Shown here: positions 1 to 8,944 of the stretch, piece after piece
Numbering within the stretch: position 1 is the first letter of the stretch
How the letters are laid out: every line of letters begins with the position of its first letter
Source: Bacteroidia bacterium
Lineage (GTDB): Bacteria; Bacteroidota; Bacteroidia; NS11-12g; UBA955
NCBI GenBank assembly: GCA_023228875.1
Contig: JALOAG010000008.1
Location: 1-64,000, forward strand
Length of the DNA: 64,000 nucleotides
Reading direction: 5' to 3'
Position numbers and translations under genes: made by a program
The notes under the pieces: generated by a model
What the model saw: the letters and a program-made list of their open reading frames with translations, nothing else
The model's database searches: none
What the model was told of the DNA's origin: nothing

Positions 1-1482
1 ATTGGTCGAGTCCCTGATAGTCCATTCGTGCTGATAGGTACCTTTATACCAGAAAGTATCTTCTGGCACACTTTCAAGTTTCCATTTACCGCAATCACCC
101 TCGATGAGTTTACGTTCTGCATAAGCTTTACGCTTTACTCTGACAGAATACCCACGAGAAGTTACAGCATTTCTCGGACACGCTTTGTCTCTGGCTGTGA
201 TAGTGAAAAGATACGGAGCCTCCCGACCATCCCCAACTTTGGTTTGCCAACATATTTCAACTTCCCTGACGGCAGTTAATACACCATTTTGGAAAGTAAA
301 ATAGGGTGTCCCGACTTTAAAAGAAGCACCGGGCAATCCATTATTCCATGATAAATCAATGGTGTCTTTCCAGGGTTGAGAACCACTACTCCCGGAGAAT
401 TCTTCATCTTCAGCGGTGAATTGCATGCAAATCTTATCTCCTTCACATACAGATTGACTCTGCATGTCATTCAAAAACGGAGGGTTGTTATTGCTGCAAT
501 TTACTACCCTGATTTGCATGTCGCGTTTGGTGTATCCGATATACAACCACTTTGAAGCGGTCGAATCTAAACGGAATTGTTCCATCTTGATACAAAGGAT
601 TCCTGATTCATCGCAATCAATAGGGCGAAAAGAAAGGTCACCTGTTTCAGGGTCAAAACAAATACCTTCTGTGGGTCTATTGGTATTGCCTACTCTACAA
701 TTGCAAGGTGCTGTTTTTTTACAAAAACCTGTCATTGGCCATGTAGTAGGATTAAACGGAGAGTTGTATTTTACGCTAACTCCTACTTGTTGTTGACACA
801 TAACAAGTGAAAAAGCTATAGAGTCACCATCTGCATCAATAACTCCATTGTTAAAGTAAAATTCTTGGTTACAACAAATAAAGCTGATTGGAGGGTTTTT
901 TAATGAAGGACTGTCATCACATCCATTCTTGATTGAATTATCAATATTGCAAATGTCAATTTCTGCATCAGTTGTAAAGTCGTTCCAAGAACCACCGGTT
1001 GTAATATAATCACTCCTGCAACATTCGTTGAAAACAAATCTGAACCTACAACAACCGGCATCGCGCATTGTCTTTAATGTGCCTGAATTAAAATCTACTA
1101 TTCCTGTAAATATATGTTCTTCTGTACCCTTGCCTGTGTATGCAGTATTAGGGGGCGAACAAGGACCTTTTACATCAGCACAATTAGGTGTTACATCTCT
1201 AATGGAAACTCCGTTTAGATTGAAAGAAGCAGTTCCGCTGCCACCTTTTGAACACTCAATTCTGATTGTTTTAGAACCGGATACTGAAATACCCATACAG
1301 TCCCTATAAAAGACTAATGAAACTTCATACTTATAATTACCTACACATTTCCACACCAAATCAGAGCCCATTACGTGGTCTGCTTTTGACCGCTGAAAAG
1401 TTAGGAGTGTAATGATGAGGGTGAGTCCCAAAAAGACTATCCTCTTAGTGATCAAGCGATGAAGGTGATAAATGATATTCAT
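1..1482 (-). CDS. Large secreted gliding/adhesin-type protein, N-terminal part (C-terminus outside window)
   Basis: The reading frame is open from an ATG at 1482 to the left edge (494 codons, no stop). Residues 1-34 form a basic then hydrophobic signal peptide. Mature protein begins near ADHVMGSDLVWKCVGNYKY and continues with VSLVFYRDC. This matches the N-terminus common to very long Bacteroidota proteins that usually end in a gliding-motility/T9SS C-terminal domain (typically SHIVGGEL..YRCLG..YE..L..YRDC). The sequence is cysteine-rich with several CC pairs, suggesting disulfides outside the cell, and contains a DADGDSIAFSLV stretch typical of this family. The sorting domain itself lies outside the window, so T9SS export is inferred. 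No clear promoter box was found just upstream. Confidence 0.75.
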   Translation of the reverse strand, partial: MNIIYHLHRLITKRIVFLGLTLIITLLTFQRSKADHVMGSDLVWKCVGNYKYEVSLVFYRDCMGISVSGSKTIRIECSKGGSGTASFNLNGVSIRDVTPNCADVKGPCSPPNTAYTGKGTEEHIFTGIVDFNSGTLKTMRDAGCCRFRFVFNECCRSDYITTGGSWNDFTTDAEIDICNIDNSIKNGCDDSPSLKNPPISFICCNQEFYFNNGVIDADGDSIAFSLVMCQQQVGVSVKYNSPFNPTTWPMTGFCKKTAPCNCRVGNTNRPTEGICFDPETGDLSFRPIDCDESGILCIKMEQFRLDSTASKWLYIGYTKRDMQIRVVNCSNNNPPFLNDMQSQSVCEGDKICMQFTAEDEEFSGSSGSQPWKDTIDLSWNNGLPGASFKVGTPYFTFQNGVLTAVREVEICWQTKVGDGREAPYLFTITARDKACPRNAVTSRGYSVRVKRKAYAERKLIEGDCGKWKLESVPEDTFWYKGTYQHEWTIRDSTN

Positions 1483-1697
1483 TAATTTGTTGGACTTGCA
1501 ATCTCTATAAATAGACAACACATAGCCTGTCAATGTTGCCTTACAAACTAAAGTTATTTTCCTTGAAGTGCGTTGGTTTCTTTTGACTTTTTGTCGAATG
1601 TCTAAGTTTTATGGAAGTTCAAACAACTCATAAAAACAAAATTTTTAAATAAATATCGCTAATATTTGATTGATATAGTGCCACTTTGCACTTCACT

Positions 1698-2384
1698 TTA
1701 CTTAAAATTGTTCCAGAGTTGTGCTTGCGGATAGGGTGCTCGTACTTTTACAACTTCTTCTTTTGTAGGATGGCTAAATTCAATAGAACGTGCATGCAGA
1801 CATATTGATTTGTCAGGATTGGGTTTCTTTGCACCGTATTTTAAATCTCCGATGATGTAATTTCCATTCTTAAAAAGTTGTGCTCGGATTTGATGAAATC
1901 TCCCTGTTTCGAGTCTTATTTCTAACAAACTGTAAGTGTTAATATGACCTAAGAGTTTATAATGCAGAATAGCTGGTTTTGTGTTGCCCTTAGGAACATT
2001 ACTTAAAATGGCTATATGTTTTACCCCATCTTTCCGATGATGGTGAGAGAGCGTGCCTTCTTCGCCATTGGGTATGCCATTGACAATAGCATGGTATATT
2101 TTTTTGATTTGCCTTTCCTTAAACATGACAGTAAGCCGGGTCAATGCCTTGCTTGTTTTTGCTAATACTACGATACCTGATACAGGTCTATCCAGTCTGT
2201 GGACTAATCCCAGAAAGACATTGCCGGGTTTTGAATCACGTTCTTTTATAAACTCTTTTACAATATCTAAGAGACATTCATCACCGGTTTTATCTGATTG
2301 AACAGGAACGCCTGAAGGCTTATTGAAAACAATAAGATGATTATCCTCATACAAGATTCGTTTCTTTATTTCTTTGAATTCCAT
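1698..2384 (-). CDS. RluA-family RNA pseudouridine synthase
   Basis: This 228-residue protein isomerises uridine to pseudouridine in rRNA or tRNA. The family's catalytic motif is seen as HRLDRPVSGIVVLAKT, with the catalytic Asp in HRLD, followed by an ETGRFHQIRAQL segment typical of the RluA fold. There is no N-terminal S4 domain, so it is a short single-domain member and its exact target uridine cannot be told. It lies 3 bp after murB on the same strand, so the two are probably co-transcribed. Start is the ATG at 2384. Confidence 0.88.
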   Translation of the reverse strand: MEFKEIKKRILYEDNHLIVFNKPSGVPVQSDKTGDECLLDIVKEFIKERDSKPGNVFLGLVHRLDRPVSGIVVLAKTSKALTRLTVMFKERQIKKIYHAIVNGIPNGEEGTLSHHHRKDGVKHIAILSNVPKGNTKPAILHYKLLGHINTYSLLEIRLETGRFHQIRAQLFKNGNYIIGDLKYGAKKPNPDKSICLHARSIEFSHPTKEEVVKVRAPYPQAQLWNNFK

Positions 2385-2387
2385 AGG

Positions 2388-3410
2388 TTAAATAATGTTT
2401 ACCTCCGGATGAATCTCTATTCCAAATTTGTCTTTTACGGACTGTTTAATTTGTAAGGCAAGAGCATAAATTTCATTGCCGTTTGCGCCTCCATAGTTAA
2501 CCAGAACCAAAGGTTGGCGAATATGACTACCACAATTTCCAACTCTTTTTCCTTTCCATCCACATTGCTCAATTAGCCAAGCAGCAGGAACTTTAACGAG
2601 TTCGTCTTCAACCGGAAACCCTTTGATATCAGGATATTTGCTTTGAAGTTCGTTGAAATGCTGTTGGGTTATATAAGGATTTTTAAAAAAACTACCGGAA
2701 TTTCCTAACTCACTAGGATTGGGAAGTTTTGATTTTCTAATGGTTATTACAGCATCACTGACTGCTTTTGTAGTGAGATTGTTTTGATTTACTCCCATTT
2801 CAGCTAAAACTTGCTGTATGTCCCCGTATTGTGTATTGAAATGAGGTTGCTTGTTAAGTTTAAGAGTTACTGAATAAATGAAGTATTGGTTTTTATGTGT
2901 GTTCTTAAAAATGCTTTCTCTATATCCGAATTTACATTGTTCTTTATTAAAATTCTCAATCTTTCCTGTTGCCAATTCAATCGCCTCAAGAGATTCAAAC
3001 ACATCTTTTAGTTCAACGCCATAAGCACCAATGTTTTGCATAGGAGCCGCACCAATCGTGCCTGGAATTAATGACATGTTTTCTATTCCTGACCAACCTT
3101 GTGTAATTGTCCAGAGTACTGATTCATGCCAGACTTCTCCTGATAAAAATTTCACCCATACATGTTCGTTGTCTTCATGTATGATTTCCTTTCCTTTTAT
3201 CCGGTTAATTATGACTAATCCTAGAAAGTCTTTTGTAAACAAAACATTGCTCCCTCCACCCAGTATTAGTTTGGGTTGTTCTTGGAATGCAGGATTTTGC
3301 CATGCTGATAGAAATTCTTCTTTAGTTGAAACCTTTGTCAATGCCTTTGTGGTTACATCTATACCAAATGTTTGATAGGATTTCAGAGAAGCATTGAGTT
3401 CGGTTTTCAT
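2388..3410 (-). CDS. murB: UDP-N-acetylenolpyruvoylglucosamine reductase MurB
   Basis: MurB reduces UDP-GlcNAc-enolpyruvate to UDP-MurNAc with NADPH and FAD in the cytoplasm, the second committed step of peptidoglycan synthesis. The 340-residue protein shows the FAD-binding LGGGSNVLFT, the IPGTIGAAPMQNIGAYG loop, GNSGSFFKNP with the proton-donating Ser, and a C-terminal IHPEV carrying the catalytic Glu. Its length and C-terminal part fit the type I (E. coli-like) form. It lies between the small YdeI-domain gene and the pseudouridine synthase in a tight minus-strand run. Confidence 0.96.
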   Translation of the reverse strand: MKTELNASLKSYQTFGIDVTTKALTKVSTKEEFLSAWQNPAFQEQPKLILGGGSNVLFTKDFLGLVIINRIKGKEIIHEDNEHVWVKFLSGEVWHESVLWTITQGWSGIENMSLIPGTIGAAPMQNIGAYGVELKDVFESLEAIELATGKIENFNKEQCKFGYRESIFKNTHKNQYFIYSVTLKLNKQPHFNTQYGDIQQVLAEMGVNQNNLTTKAVSDAVITIRKSKLPNPSELGNSGSFFKNPYITQQHFNELQSKYPDIKGFPVEDELVKVPAAWLIEQCGWKGKRVGNCGSHIRQPLVLVNYGGANGNEIYALALQIKQSVKDKFGIEIHPEVNII

Positions 3411-3427
3411 GTTAGCAAAGATGTATG

Positions 3428-3637
3428 TTATTTGTGTTTTTTTAATGATGAGTCGCGTTGTAATTGTTCAATTGCTTTGGCAATTCTTCGCATTCGGGTT
3501 TCTTGCTTTTTTGCACTTTCAATCCATTCTAAATATGCTGATTTATGAGAAGGCGGCAACATTTCAAAAAAGGCATTTGCTTCAGGTGAGAGTTGTAATT
3601 GCTCGTTTAAATCAGAAGGAATATTGATTGAATTCAT
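3428..3637 (-). CDS. Small YdeI/OmpD-associated domain protein
   Basis: A 69-residue protein that corresponds only to the C-terminal helical part of the YdeI/OmpD-associated family: a helix with LPPSHKSAYLEWIESAKK followed by ETRMRRIAKAIEQLQ. Full family members are usually longer, with an extra N-terminal domain, so this is a stand-alone short form or a remnant. It has its own ATG and stop and sits between uxs and murB with 48 and 17 bp gaps, which argues it is expressed with them. The family is annotated for bacteriocin protection, but its biochemical role is not established. Confidence 0.7.
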   Translation of the reverse strand: MNSINIPSDLNEQLQLSPEANAFFEMLPPSHKSAYLEWIESAKKQETRMRRIAKAIEQLQRDSSLKKHK

Positions 3638-3685
3638 TTTTGAATAATGTTACAGCTTTTAATAAACATTGCTGTTATATTACAT

Positions 3686-4660
3686 TTAACCAAAACGATG
3701 TTCTGTTTTATACAGATCTTCTTTGCTAAGTGTCTTAAAATATTCAAATGTGCGTTTTAACCCTTCAGAACGGTGAATAGTAGGTTCCCAATTGAGTAGT
3801 TTCTTAGCTAATGTTATATCGGGTCTTCGTTGTTTAGGGTCATTTTCAGGGAGCGGTTTGTACACTATTTTGTTTTGTGCTCCTGTTAATGCAATAATTT
3901 CTTGAGCAAAATCATTAATCGTAATCTCATCAGGATTGCCAATGTTGACAGGAGAAGCGTAGTTACTCATTAAGAGTCTGTATATGCCTTCTACCAAGTC
4001 GCTAACATAACAGAAAGAGCGAGTCTGAGTGCCATCCCCAAAAGCAGTTAAATCTTCGCCTCTTAATGCTTGTCCGATAAAGGCGGGCAATACTCTGCCA
4101 TCATTAAGCCTCATCCTTGGACCATAAGTGTTAAAAATACGGACAATACGTGTTTCAACTCCATGAAAAGTATGATATGCCATAGTGATTGCTTCTTGAA
4201 ATCTCTTTGCTTCATCATACACTCCTCTTGGACCAACGGGATTAACATTTCCATAATAGTCTTCAGTCTGAGGATGTACCATCGGGTCGCCATATACTTC
4301 AGAAGTAGAGGCAACCAGAATACGTGCATTCTTTGCTTTTGCTAATCCAACAAGATTATGAGTGCCTAATGAGCCTACCTTAAGCGTCTGAATAGGAATT
4401 TTTAAATAGTCTATTGGACTTGCAGGTGAGGCAAAATGCAATATGTAATGAAGTTCTCCGGGCACATAAACGAATTTTGACACGTCATGATGATAGAATT
4501 CAAAGTTGGGTAATTTGAACAGATGTTCAATATTGCGTAAGTCGCCTGTAATTAAATTGTCCATGCCAATGACATGATAGTCTTCTTGGATAAAACGATC
4601 GCACAGATGTGAACCCAAAAAGCCGGCAGCTCCGGTGATTAATACTCTTTTACGATTCAT
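3686..4660 (-). CDS. uxs: UDP-glucuronate decarboxylase (UDP-xylose synthase)
   Basis: This extended short-chain dehydrogenase of 324 residues converts UDP-glucuronate to UDP-xylose with bound NAD. Seen are the N-terminal GAAGFLGSHL nucleotide loop, the STSEVYGDP segment, and the catalytic YDEAKR (YxxxK). NTYGPRMRLNDGRV and DGTQTRSFCYVSDLVEG are characteristic of UXS rather than of 4-epimerases. Its ATG overlaps the stop of ugd by 4 bp (ATGA), so the two are translationally coupled and form a UDP-glucose to UDP-glucuronate to UDP-xylose route, presumably feeding surface polysaccharide or glycoprotein glycan synthesis. Confidence 0.93.
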   Translation of the reverse strand: MNRKRVLITGAAGFLGSHLCDRFIQEDYHVIGMDNLITGDLRNIEHLFKLPNFEFYHHDVSKFVYVPGELHYILHFASPASPIDYLKIPIQTLKVGSLGTHNLVGLAKAKNARILVASTSEVYGDPMVHPQTEDYYGNVNPVGPRGVYDEAKRFQEAITMAYHTFHGVETRIVRIFNTYGPRMRLNDGRVLPAFIGQALRGEDLTAFGDGTQTRSFCYVSDLVEGIYRLLMSNYASPVNIGNPDEITINDFAQEIIALTGAQNKIVYKPLPENDPKQRRPDITLAKKLLNWEPTIHRSEGLKRTFEYFKTLSKEDLYKTEHRFG

Positions 4661-5988
4661 TTTGATGCTTGATTTTTTGATACAACTTCGCGTCTTCCAA
4701 TGGAGTAGTAGCTAAATCCAAGTTCTTCCATTTTGTCAACATCAAACACATTGCGACCATCAAAAATAAGATGTCTGTTGAGTGAGGACTTAATTTTGTC
4801 AAAATCAGGATTCCTAAATTCTGACCATTCCGTTGCAATTACTAACACATCTGCATTTGTCAATGCTTCATACATGTTAGATGCAAATTTTATTTTGTCT
4901 CCTGCAATGCGTTGTACATTAGCCATAGCTTCAGGATCAAAAGCAGCAACTTGTGCATTGCGCTGTAAGAATTGCTCAATTAATACTAAAGCAGGAGCTT
5001 CGCGTATGTCGTCAGTATTGGGTTTGAATGCAAGACCCCAGAGTGCTATTTTGAGTCCTGACCAATCACGTCCAAGAACTGCATCCATTTTGGGTAATAA
5101 AATCTTTTTCTGTATTGCATTTACTTCTTCAACTGCATTTAAAATTTTGAAGTCATAATGAATCTCTTTGGAAGATTTAATAAGTGCTTTTACGTCTTTT
5201 GGGAAGCAGCTGCCGCCATAGCCTATACCGGGGAATAAGAAACGTTTCCCGATACGACTGTCAGAGCCCATTCCTATACGAACCATATCAACATCCGCTC
5301 CCAGTAAGTCGCACAGTCGGGAAATTTCATTCATAAAAGAAATTTTTGTAGCTAAAAAGGAATTGGCTGCATATTTGGTGAGCTCTGCAGATTTTTCATC
5401 CATATAAATAATGGGGTTTCCTTGTCTTACAAATGGAGCATAAAGCTCTCCCATAACTTTTCGTGCCCGTTCGCTGCTAACGCCAATCACCACACGATCC
5501 GGTTTCATAAAGTCATCTACCGCCACTCCTTCGCGCAGAAACTCGGGATTACTTACTATGTCAAATTCAACTTTTGCGTTCTTAGCAACAGCAGCCCTTA
5601 CTTTTTCGGCAGTGCCAACAGGAACAGTACTTTTATCAACGATGACTTTGTAATTGGTGATTATTTTTCCTAATTGTTCTGCAACTCCCAGAACGTATGA
5701 GAGGTCTGCAGAACCGTCTTCGCCAGGAGGTGTTGGCAATGCAAGGAAAATTACTTCTGCTTTGTTTATTGCATAACCTAAGTCTGTGGTAAAATGGAGA
5801 CGACCATCTTTTAAGTTTCGTTGAAATAATAACTCCAATCCGGGTTCATAAATGGTAATCTTGCCATTTTTAAGACTGGTAACTTTATTTTCATCAATAT
5901 CTACACATATTACATTGTTGCCTGATTCTGCAAAACAGGTGCCTGAAACAAGCCCAACGTATCCTGTACCTACTACTGCTATTTCCAT
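4657..5988 (-). CDS. ugd: UDP-glucose 6-dehydrogenase
   Basis: A 443-residue enzyme that oxidises UDP-glucose to UDP-glucuronate in two NAD-dependent steps. Seen are the N-terminal Rossmann loop VVGTGYVGLVSG, the catalytic-cysteine motif GYGGSCFPKD, LAFKPNTDDIREAP in the C-terminal UDP-binding domain, and normal family length. It is the first gene of a minus-strand run with uxs (4-bp overlap), and a good promoter (TTTG, 20 bp, TACTTTTG) lies 21-52 bp before its ATG. With uxs directly downstream the likely end product is UDP-xylose. Confidence 0.96.
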   Translation of the reverse strand: MEIAVVGTGYVGLVSGTCFAESGNNVICVDIDENKVTSLKNGKITIYEPGLELLFQRNLKDGRLHFTTDLGYAINKAEVIFLALPTPPGEDGSADLSYVLGVAEQLGKIITNYKVIVDKSTVPVGTAEKVRAAVAKNAKVEFDIVSNPEFLREGVAVDDFMKPDRVVIGVSSERARKVMGELYAPFVRQGNPIIYMDEKSAELTKYAANSFLATKISFMNEISRLCDLLGADVDMVRIGMGSDSRIGKRFLFPGIGYGGSCFPKDVKALIKSSKEIHYDFKILNAVEEVNAIQKKILLPKMDAVLGRDWSGLKIALWGLAFKPNTDDIREAPALVLIEQFLQRNAQVAAFDPEAMANVQRIAGDKIKFASNMYEALTNADVLVIATEWSEFRNPDFDKIKSSLNRHLIFDGRNVFDVDKMEELGFSYYSIGRREVVSKNQASK

Positions 5989-6008
5989 TCGAGTTGAATT
6001 TTAGCCTG

Positions 6009-6040
6009 CAAAAGTAACTTTGTCAGAATGATTATACAAA
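6009..6040 (-). promoter_or_regulatory. Bacteroidota-type promoter of ugd-uxs
   Basis: On the minus strand, TTTG (6040-6037) is followed after 20 bp by TACTTTTG (6016-6009). This fits the Bacteroidota -33 (TTTG) and -7 (TAnnTTTG) pattern at near-ideal spacing, just upstream of ugd. Confidence 0.65.
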
Positions 6041-6098
6041 TGATGATTTGTTGCTTTTTGAATGGTTGAAAAGTTTATTATTTTTTTATCCGAATTAT

Positions 6099-6128
6099 TT
6101 TGCGTTTTGTGGAAGAAATTTATTTTTG
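6099..6128 (+). promoter_or_regulatory. Possible promoter for the small secreted protein at 6278
   Basis: TTTG at 6099-6102, 18 bp, then TATTTTTG at 6121-6128. This would leave a 5' leader of roughly 140 nt before the ATG at 6278. The intergenic stretch 5989-6277 holds nothing else recognised. Confidence 0.4.
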
Positions 6129-6277
6129 CAATGATAATTTAGAGTGGTTCTGTTTCAATCTTGTTCTTGTTTTCAGTGAGCATATCTTCAAAAATACGCA
6201 GAATGTCTTATTGTGAAACAAGCCGGATGATTGCACTTTTGCCACTTTAAACTAAAAAACCAATTTATAAATATAAA

Positions 6278-6676
6278 ATGAAAAAGAAACTATTAATGCT
6301 TGTATTTGCTTTTATTGCAATGTCAACCGCTGTGAAAGCTCAAGTAACTTTTACTTGTTACTATCGTGAGTATTGCGACTGGAACTCTTATTCCTCAAAA
6401 TTCGAGAATTGTAAGGGCTATGAGGAATCTTCGATGTTTGTGATGAACGAAAAAGAAACGATGTTTACACACACTATCGAGAGTATGAAATCTACTTATT
6501 ACGTGGATAGTAAAGAGTATGACTCTAAAAATGATGTTTATACCTATGAAGTAACCAGCGATGTAGGTAATAAATATTATTATGTTTTTGACCCAAAGAA
6601 CAAAGAAATTAGAGCTTTGTATGTAAAGGACGGTGAAACTGTGATGATCCGTTTTTATGTTAAAGCAATGTTCTAA
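6278..6676 (+). CDS. Small secreted protein of unknown function
   Basis: A 132-residue protein with a clear signal peptide (MKKKLLMLVFAFIAMSTAVKAQ, cleavage after KAQ). The mature part of about 110 residues is rich in Tyr, Lys and Glu and looks like a small beta-rich domain; no family is recognised and there are no catalytic motifs. Two cysteines near the new N-terminus (CYYREYC) could form a disulfide. There is no T9SS sorting domain, so it is probably periplasmic. It stands alone, with a strong terminator just downstream, so it is a single-gene unit. Confidence 0.75.
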   Translation: MKKKLLMLVFAFIAMSTAVKAQVTFTCYYREYCDWNSYSSKFENCKGYEESSMFVMNEKETMFTHTIESMKSTYYVDSKEYDSKNDVYTYEVTSDVGNKYYYVFDPKNKEIRALYVKDGETVMIRFYVKAMF

Positions 6677-6700
6677 TCTAATTAGCAACAAAATATTTTG

Positions 6701-6735
6701 AAAAGACAGCATGTGTACTCATGCTGTCTTTTTTT
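6701..6735 (+). terminator. Intrinsic terminator after 6278-6676
   Basis: A perfect 9-bp stem GACAGCATG / CATGCTGTC with a 6-nt loop is followed by seven Ts, and the flanking AAAA/TTTT lengthens the stem. It lies 25 bp after the stop codon. Confidence 0.9.
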
Positions 6736-6807
6736 ATGTTCTCTCATTGATTCCGTATGATGTATTTTGATGTTTATTTGCAACAGTAGATTTTCAATTA
6801 TTAGCAC

Positions 6808-8049
6808 TTGAAACAACTTGTTGTACATACTAAATTCATTGCTCCAAGGCTACATTATATTGTTGTGCAGTTGTTTGAAAAATGGTATGGACTTAAAGTT
6901 GATTTTATTGAGAGCCAAAACATAGCCCCTGATGAATATGCGCTCTATAATCATGAAGGGTTACTGCTGTGCAGCAATAAAAGTAAAATACTATTTTCAA
7001 CTGAAATTCAACATCATGTTGAATTTGACTGGACAAGAATCAGAAAATTTGACTTTAATGTGGATTGGTTAGGTGCTGCTTTTTTTCTGCTCTCTCGAAT
7101 GGAAGAATATTATACCCCTAAAGATGCTCACGGACGTTTTCGATATAATAACAGTGTTGCATTTCAAGAAGGATTCCTTCGAGAACCGTTAGTAGATAAA
7201 GTGGTATTCCAATTTGTTAAACAATATTTTCCTGAGAAAATTTCTTATTTCAATAAACTTCAGATTATCCCAACGCTTGATATTGATATGACACATGCAT
7301 TCTTAGGTCGAAATGTTTTCAGGCAATGTGGTGCGATTGTGAAAGATTGGCTTAATGGAACGGTCAAAGAGAGAATGAATGTTTTACAAGAAAAGGAGGA
7401 AGATCCCTACAATAATTTTGATTATCAACTTGAGGTATTAGAACGTAACCGATTGCAAGCACAGTATTTTTTTCAAGTGGGCAGATATGGTAAATTTGAT
7501 AAAAATATTTCTCCTTCCCATCCTCTCTTTATAGAAGTGCTCAACCGGGTTAAGGACTGTAAAATCGGGCTGCATCCTTCTTATAATACTATGATAACCC
7601 CGAAGCTTTTGGCACAAGAGAAAGCAATTTTGGAAAAACTTATTCCGCATCCGGTAACTGTTTCACGTCAACATTTTTTAAGATTCTCTTTGCCGGACAC
7701 TTATCGTTCATTGATAAATATAGGCATAAAAGAGGAGCACAGTATGGGCTTTTCAGAAATAACCGGATTTAGAGCAGGAACAAGCAGGTCTTTTTTATGG
7801 TTTGATTTAGGAAGCAATAGTGTAAGCAATTTGTTGATTCAACCTTTTGCAGTGATGGACGTTGCGTTGGAGTATTTTCAGCATTATTCGGTTGAACAAG
7901 CCATACTTGAGATTAGAACAATCAAGGAAGAATTGCGAATACTCAATGGTACATTTGCTTTCTGTTTTCATAATGAGTCTTTGAGTGAACGCAATCAGTG
8001 GAAAGGGTGGCGAGTCGTTTTTGAAGAGGCATGTAAGCAAAATAAATGA
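6808..8049 (+). CDS. Polysaccharide-deacetylase-like protein (DUF7033-type), TTG start
   Basis: A 413-residue protein resembling Bacteroidota proteins with an N-terminal DUF7033-like region followed by a polysaccharide-deacetylase-like (NodB-fold) domain. Seen are NVDWLGAAFFLLSRMEEY in the N-terminal half, a TLDIDMTH motif near residue 155 that would supply the metal-binding Asp pair, a later GLHPSYN segment and a C-terminal FHNES. No signal peptide or membrane span is visible. An in-frame stop at 6802 precedes it and there is no ATG near, so translation must begin at the TTG at 6808. Its stop overlaps the next gene by 4 bp (ATGA). Substrate unknown; a role in surface glycan processing is inferred from motif and neighbours. 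Confidence 0.7.
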   Translation: MKQLVVHTKFIAPRLHYIVVQLFEKWYGLKVDFIESQNIAPDEYALYNHEGLLLCSNKSKILFSTEIQHHVEFDWTRIRKFDFNVDWLGAAFFLLSRMEEYYTPKDAHGRFRYNNSVAFQEGFLREPLVDKVVFQFVKQYFPEKISYFNKLQIIPTLDIDMTHAFLGRNVFRQCGAIVKDWLNGTVKERMNVLQEKEEDPYNNFDYQLEVLERNRLQAQYFFQVGRYGKFDKNISPSHPLFIEVLNRVKDCKIGLHPSYNTMITPKLLAQEKAILEKLIPHPVTVSRQHFLRFSLPDTYRSLINIGIKEEHSMGFSEITGFRAGTSRSFLWFDLGSNSVSNLLIQPFAVMDVALEYFQHYSVEQAILEIRTIKEELRILNGTFAFCFHNESLSERNQWKGWRVVFEEACKQNK

Positions 8050-8942
8050 AAATTCGCTTTATCAAATATCGCAAAATTGACCGTGTGAAATGGGATGCAC
8101 TCATCAGACAAAGTCCTCAGGCTTTGTTTTATGGTCTCAGTATTGTGTATGATACGATGTGTAAGCGATGGGGCGCATTGGTCTTAGGGGATTATGAAGC
8201 AGTGATGCCTCTGCCGTATAGGCGCAAGTTTGAAATGTTGCCCTATATATATCAACCTTACTTTGTCCAACAAAGTGGCGTTTTTGCAAAAAGTGAAATC
8301 AGTAGGGAATTGCTTGAAAAATTTATCAAAAGAATTCCTAAAAGGTTTGTCAGAGTAAATTATCACTTGAACTATGGCAATAGCCTTGAGGGTACAAATA
8401 AAGATTGGATTATTACCCAACGAAAAAGTTATCAAATTGATTTAAGTAGTGGATATGAAGTTATTAGAAGTCATTATAGCAAGGATTGTATTAAGAATTT
8501 GAAGAAGATTGATAACCCTGAAATTATTGTTACAGACGATATCCAAATAGAGCAAGTAATTTCTACATACAAAGAAGCTTATGGGCAGTTAAATGAAAAA
8601 ATTTCTGATAATAAATATGAACGTTTTGCACTGTTAGTCGGGTTGTTAGAAAAACTCCAAAAGGTGGAAAAACTTGCCATTTATCATCAACAGACATTAC
8701 TTGCGTGTGGTATATTTGTGAAAGCTTTCGGAAGGATTCATTATTGTTTAGGTGCGCCAACAAAAGAGGGAAGAGCATGGAGCGCTACGCATTTGTTGAT
8801 AGATGCTATGATTAGAAAATACGCTTCTCAAAATTTCTATTTTGACTTTGAAGGGTCTGAGATTCCGAATGTGGCTGCATTTTATAAAAAATTTGGTCCT
8901 GAAGAAAATCACTTTACTATGATAGAGAAGGGAATAGTCTGA
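8046..8942 (+). CDS. FemAB/GNAT-like acyltransferase
   Basis: A 298-residue protein that looks like the FemAB/peptidoglycan-bridge or Acetyltransf_6 type of GNAT fold: an N-terminal half with AVMPLPYRRKF and YIYQPYFVQQSGVF, and a C-terminal half ending YFDFEGSEIPNVAAFYKKFG, the typical FDFGG-like turn of this group. It overlaps the deacetylase-like gene by 4 bp, so the two are translationally coupled and probably modify the same surface molecule. It ends 2 bp from the convergent glycosyltransferase gene. Donor and acceptor cannot be told from sequence. Confidence 0.68.
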   Translation: MKIRFIKYRKIDRVKWDALIRQSPQALFYGLSIVYDTMCKRWGALVLGDYEAVMPLPYRRKFEMLPYIYQPYFVQQSGVFAKSEISRELLEKFIKRIPKRFVRVNYHLNYGNSLEGTNKDWIITQRKSYQIDLSSGYEVIRSHYSKDCIKNLKKIDNPEIIVTDDIQIEQVISTYKEAYGQLNEKISDNKYERFALLVGLLEKLQKVEKLAIYHQQTLLACGIFVKAFGRIHYCLGAPTKEGRAWSATHLLIDAMIRKYASQNFYFDFEGSEIPNVAAFYKKFGPEENHFTMIEKGIV

Positions 8943-8944
8943 TT

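Noticed and set aside
28..1309. Several plus-strand open frames at the left edge
   Set aside because: The minus strand holds one uninterrupted 494-codon adhesin frame with a signal peptide, so the plus-strand frames are shadows.
8943..8944. Terminator between the acyltransferase-like and GT39 genes
   Set aside because: The convergent genes are 2 bp apart and no hairpin with T-tract is visible around the junction.
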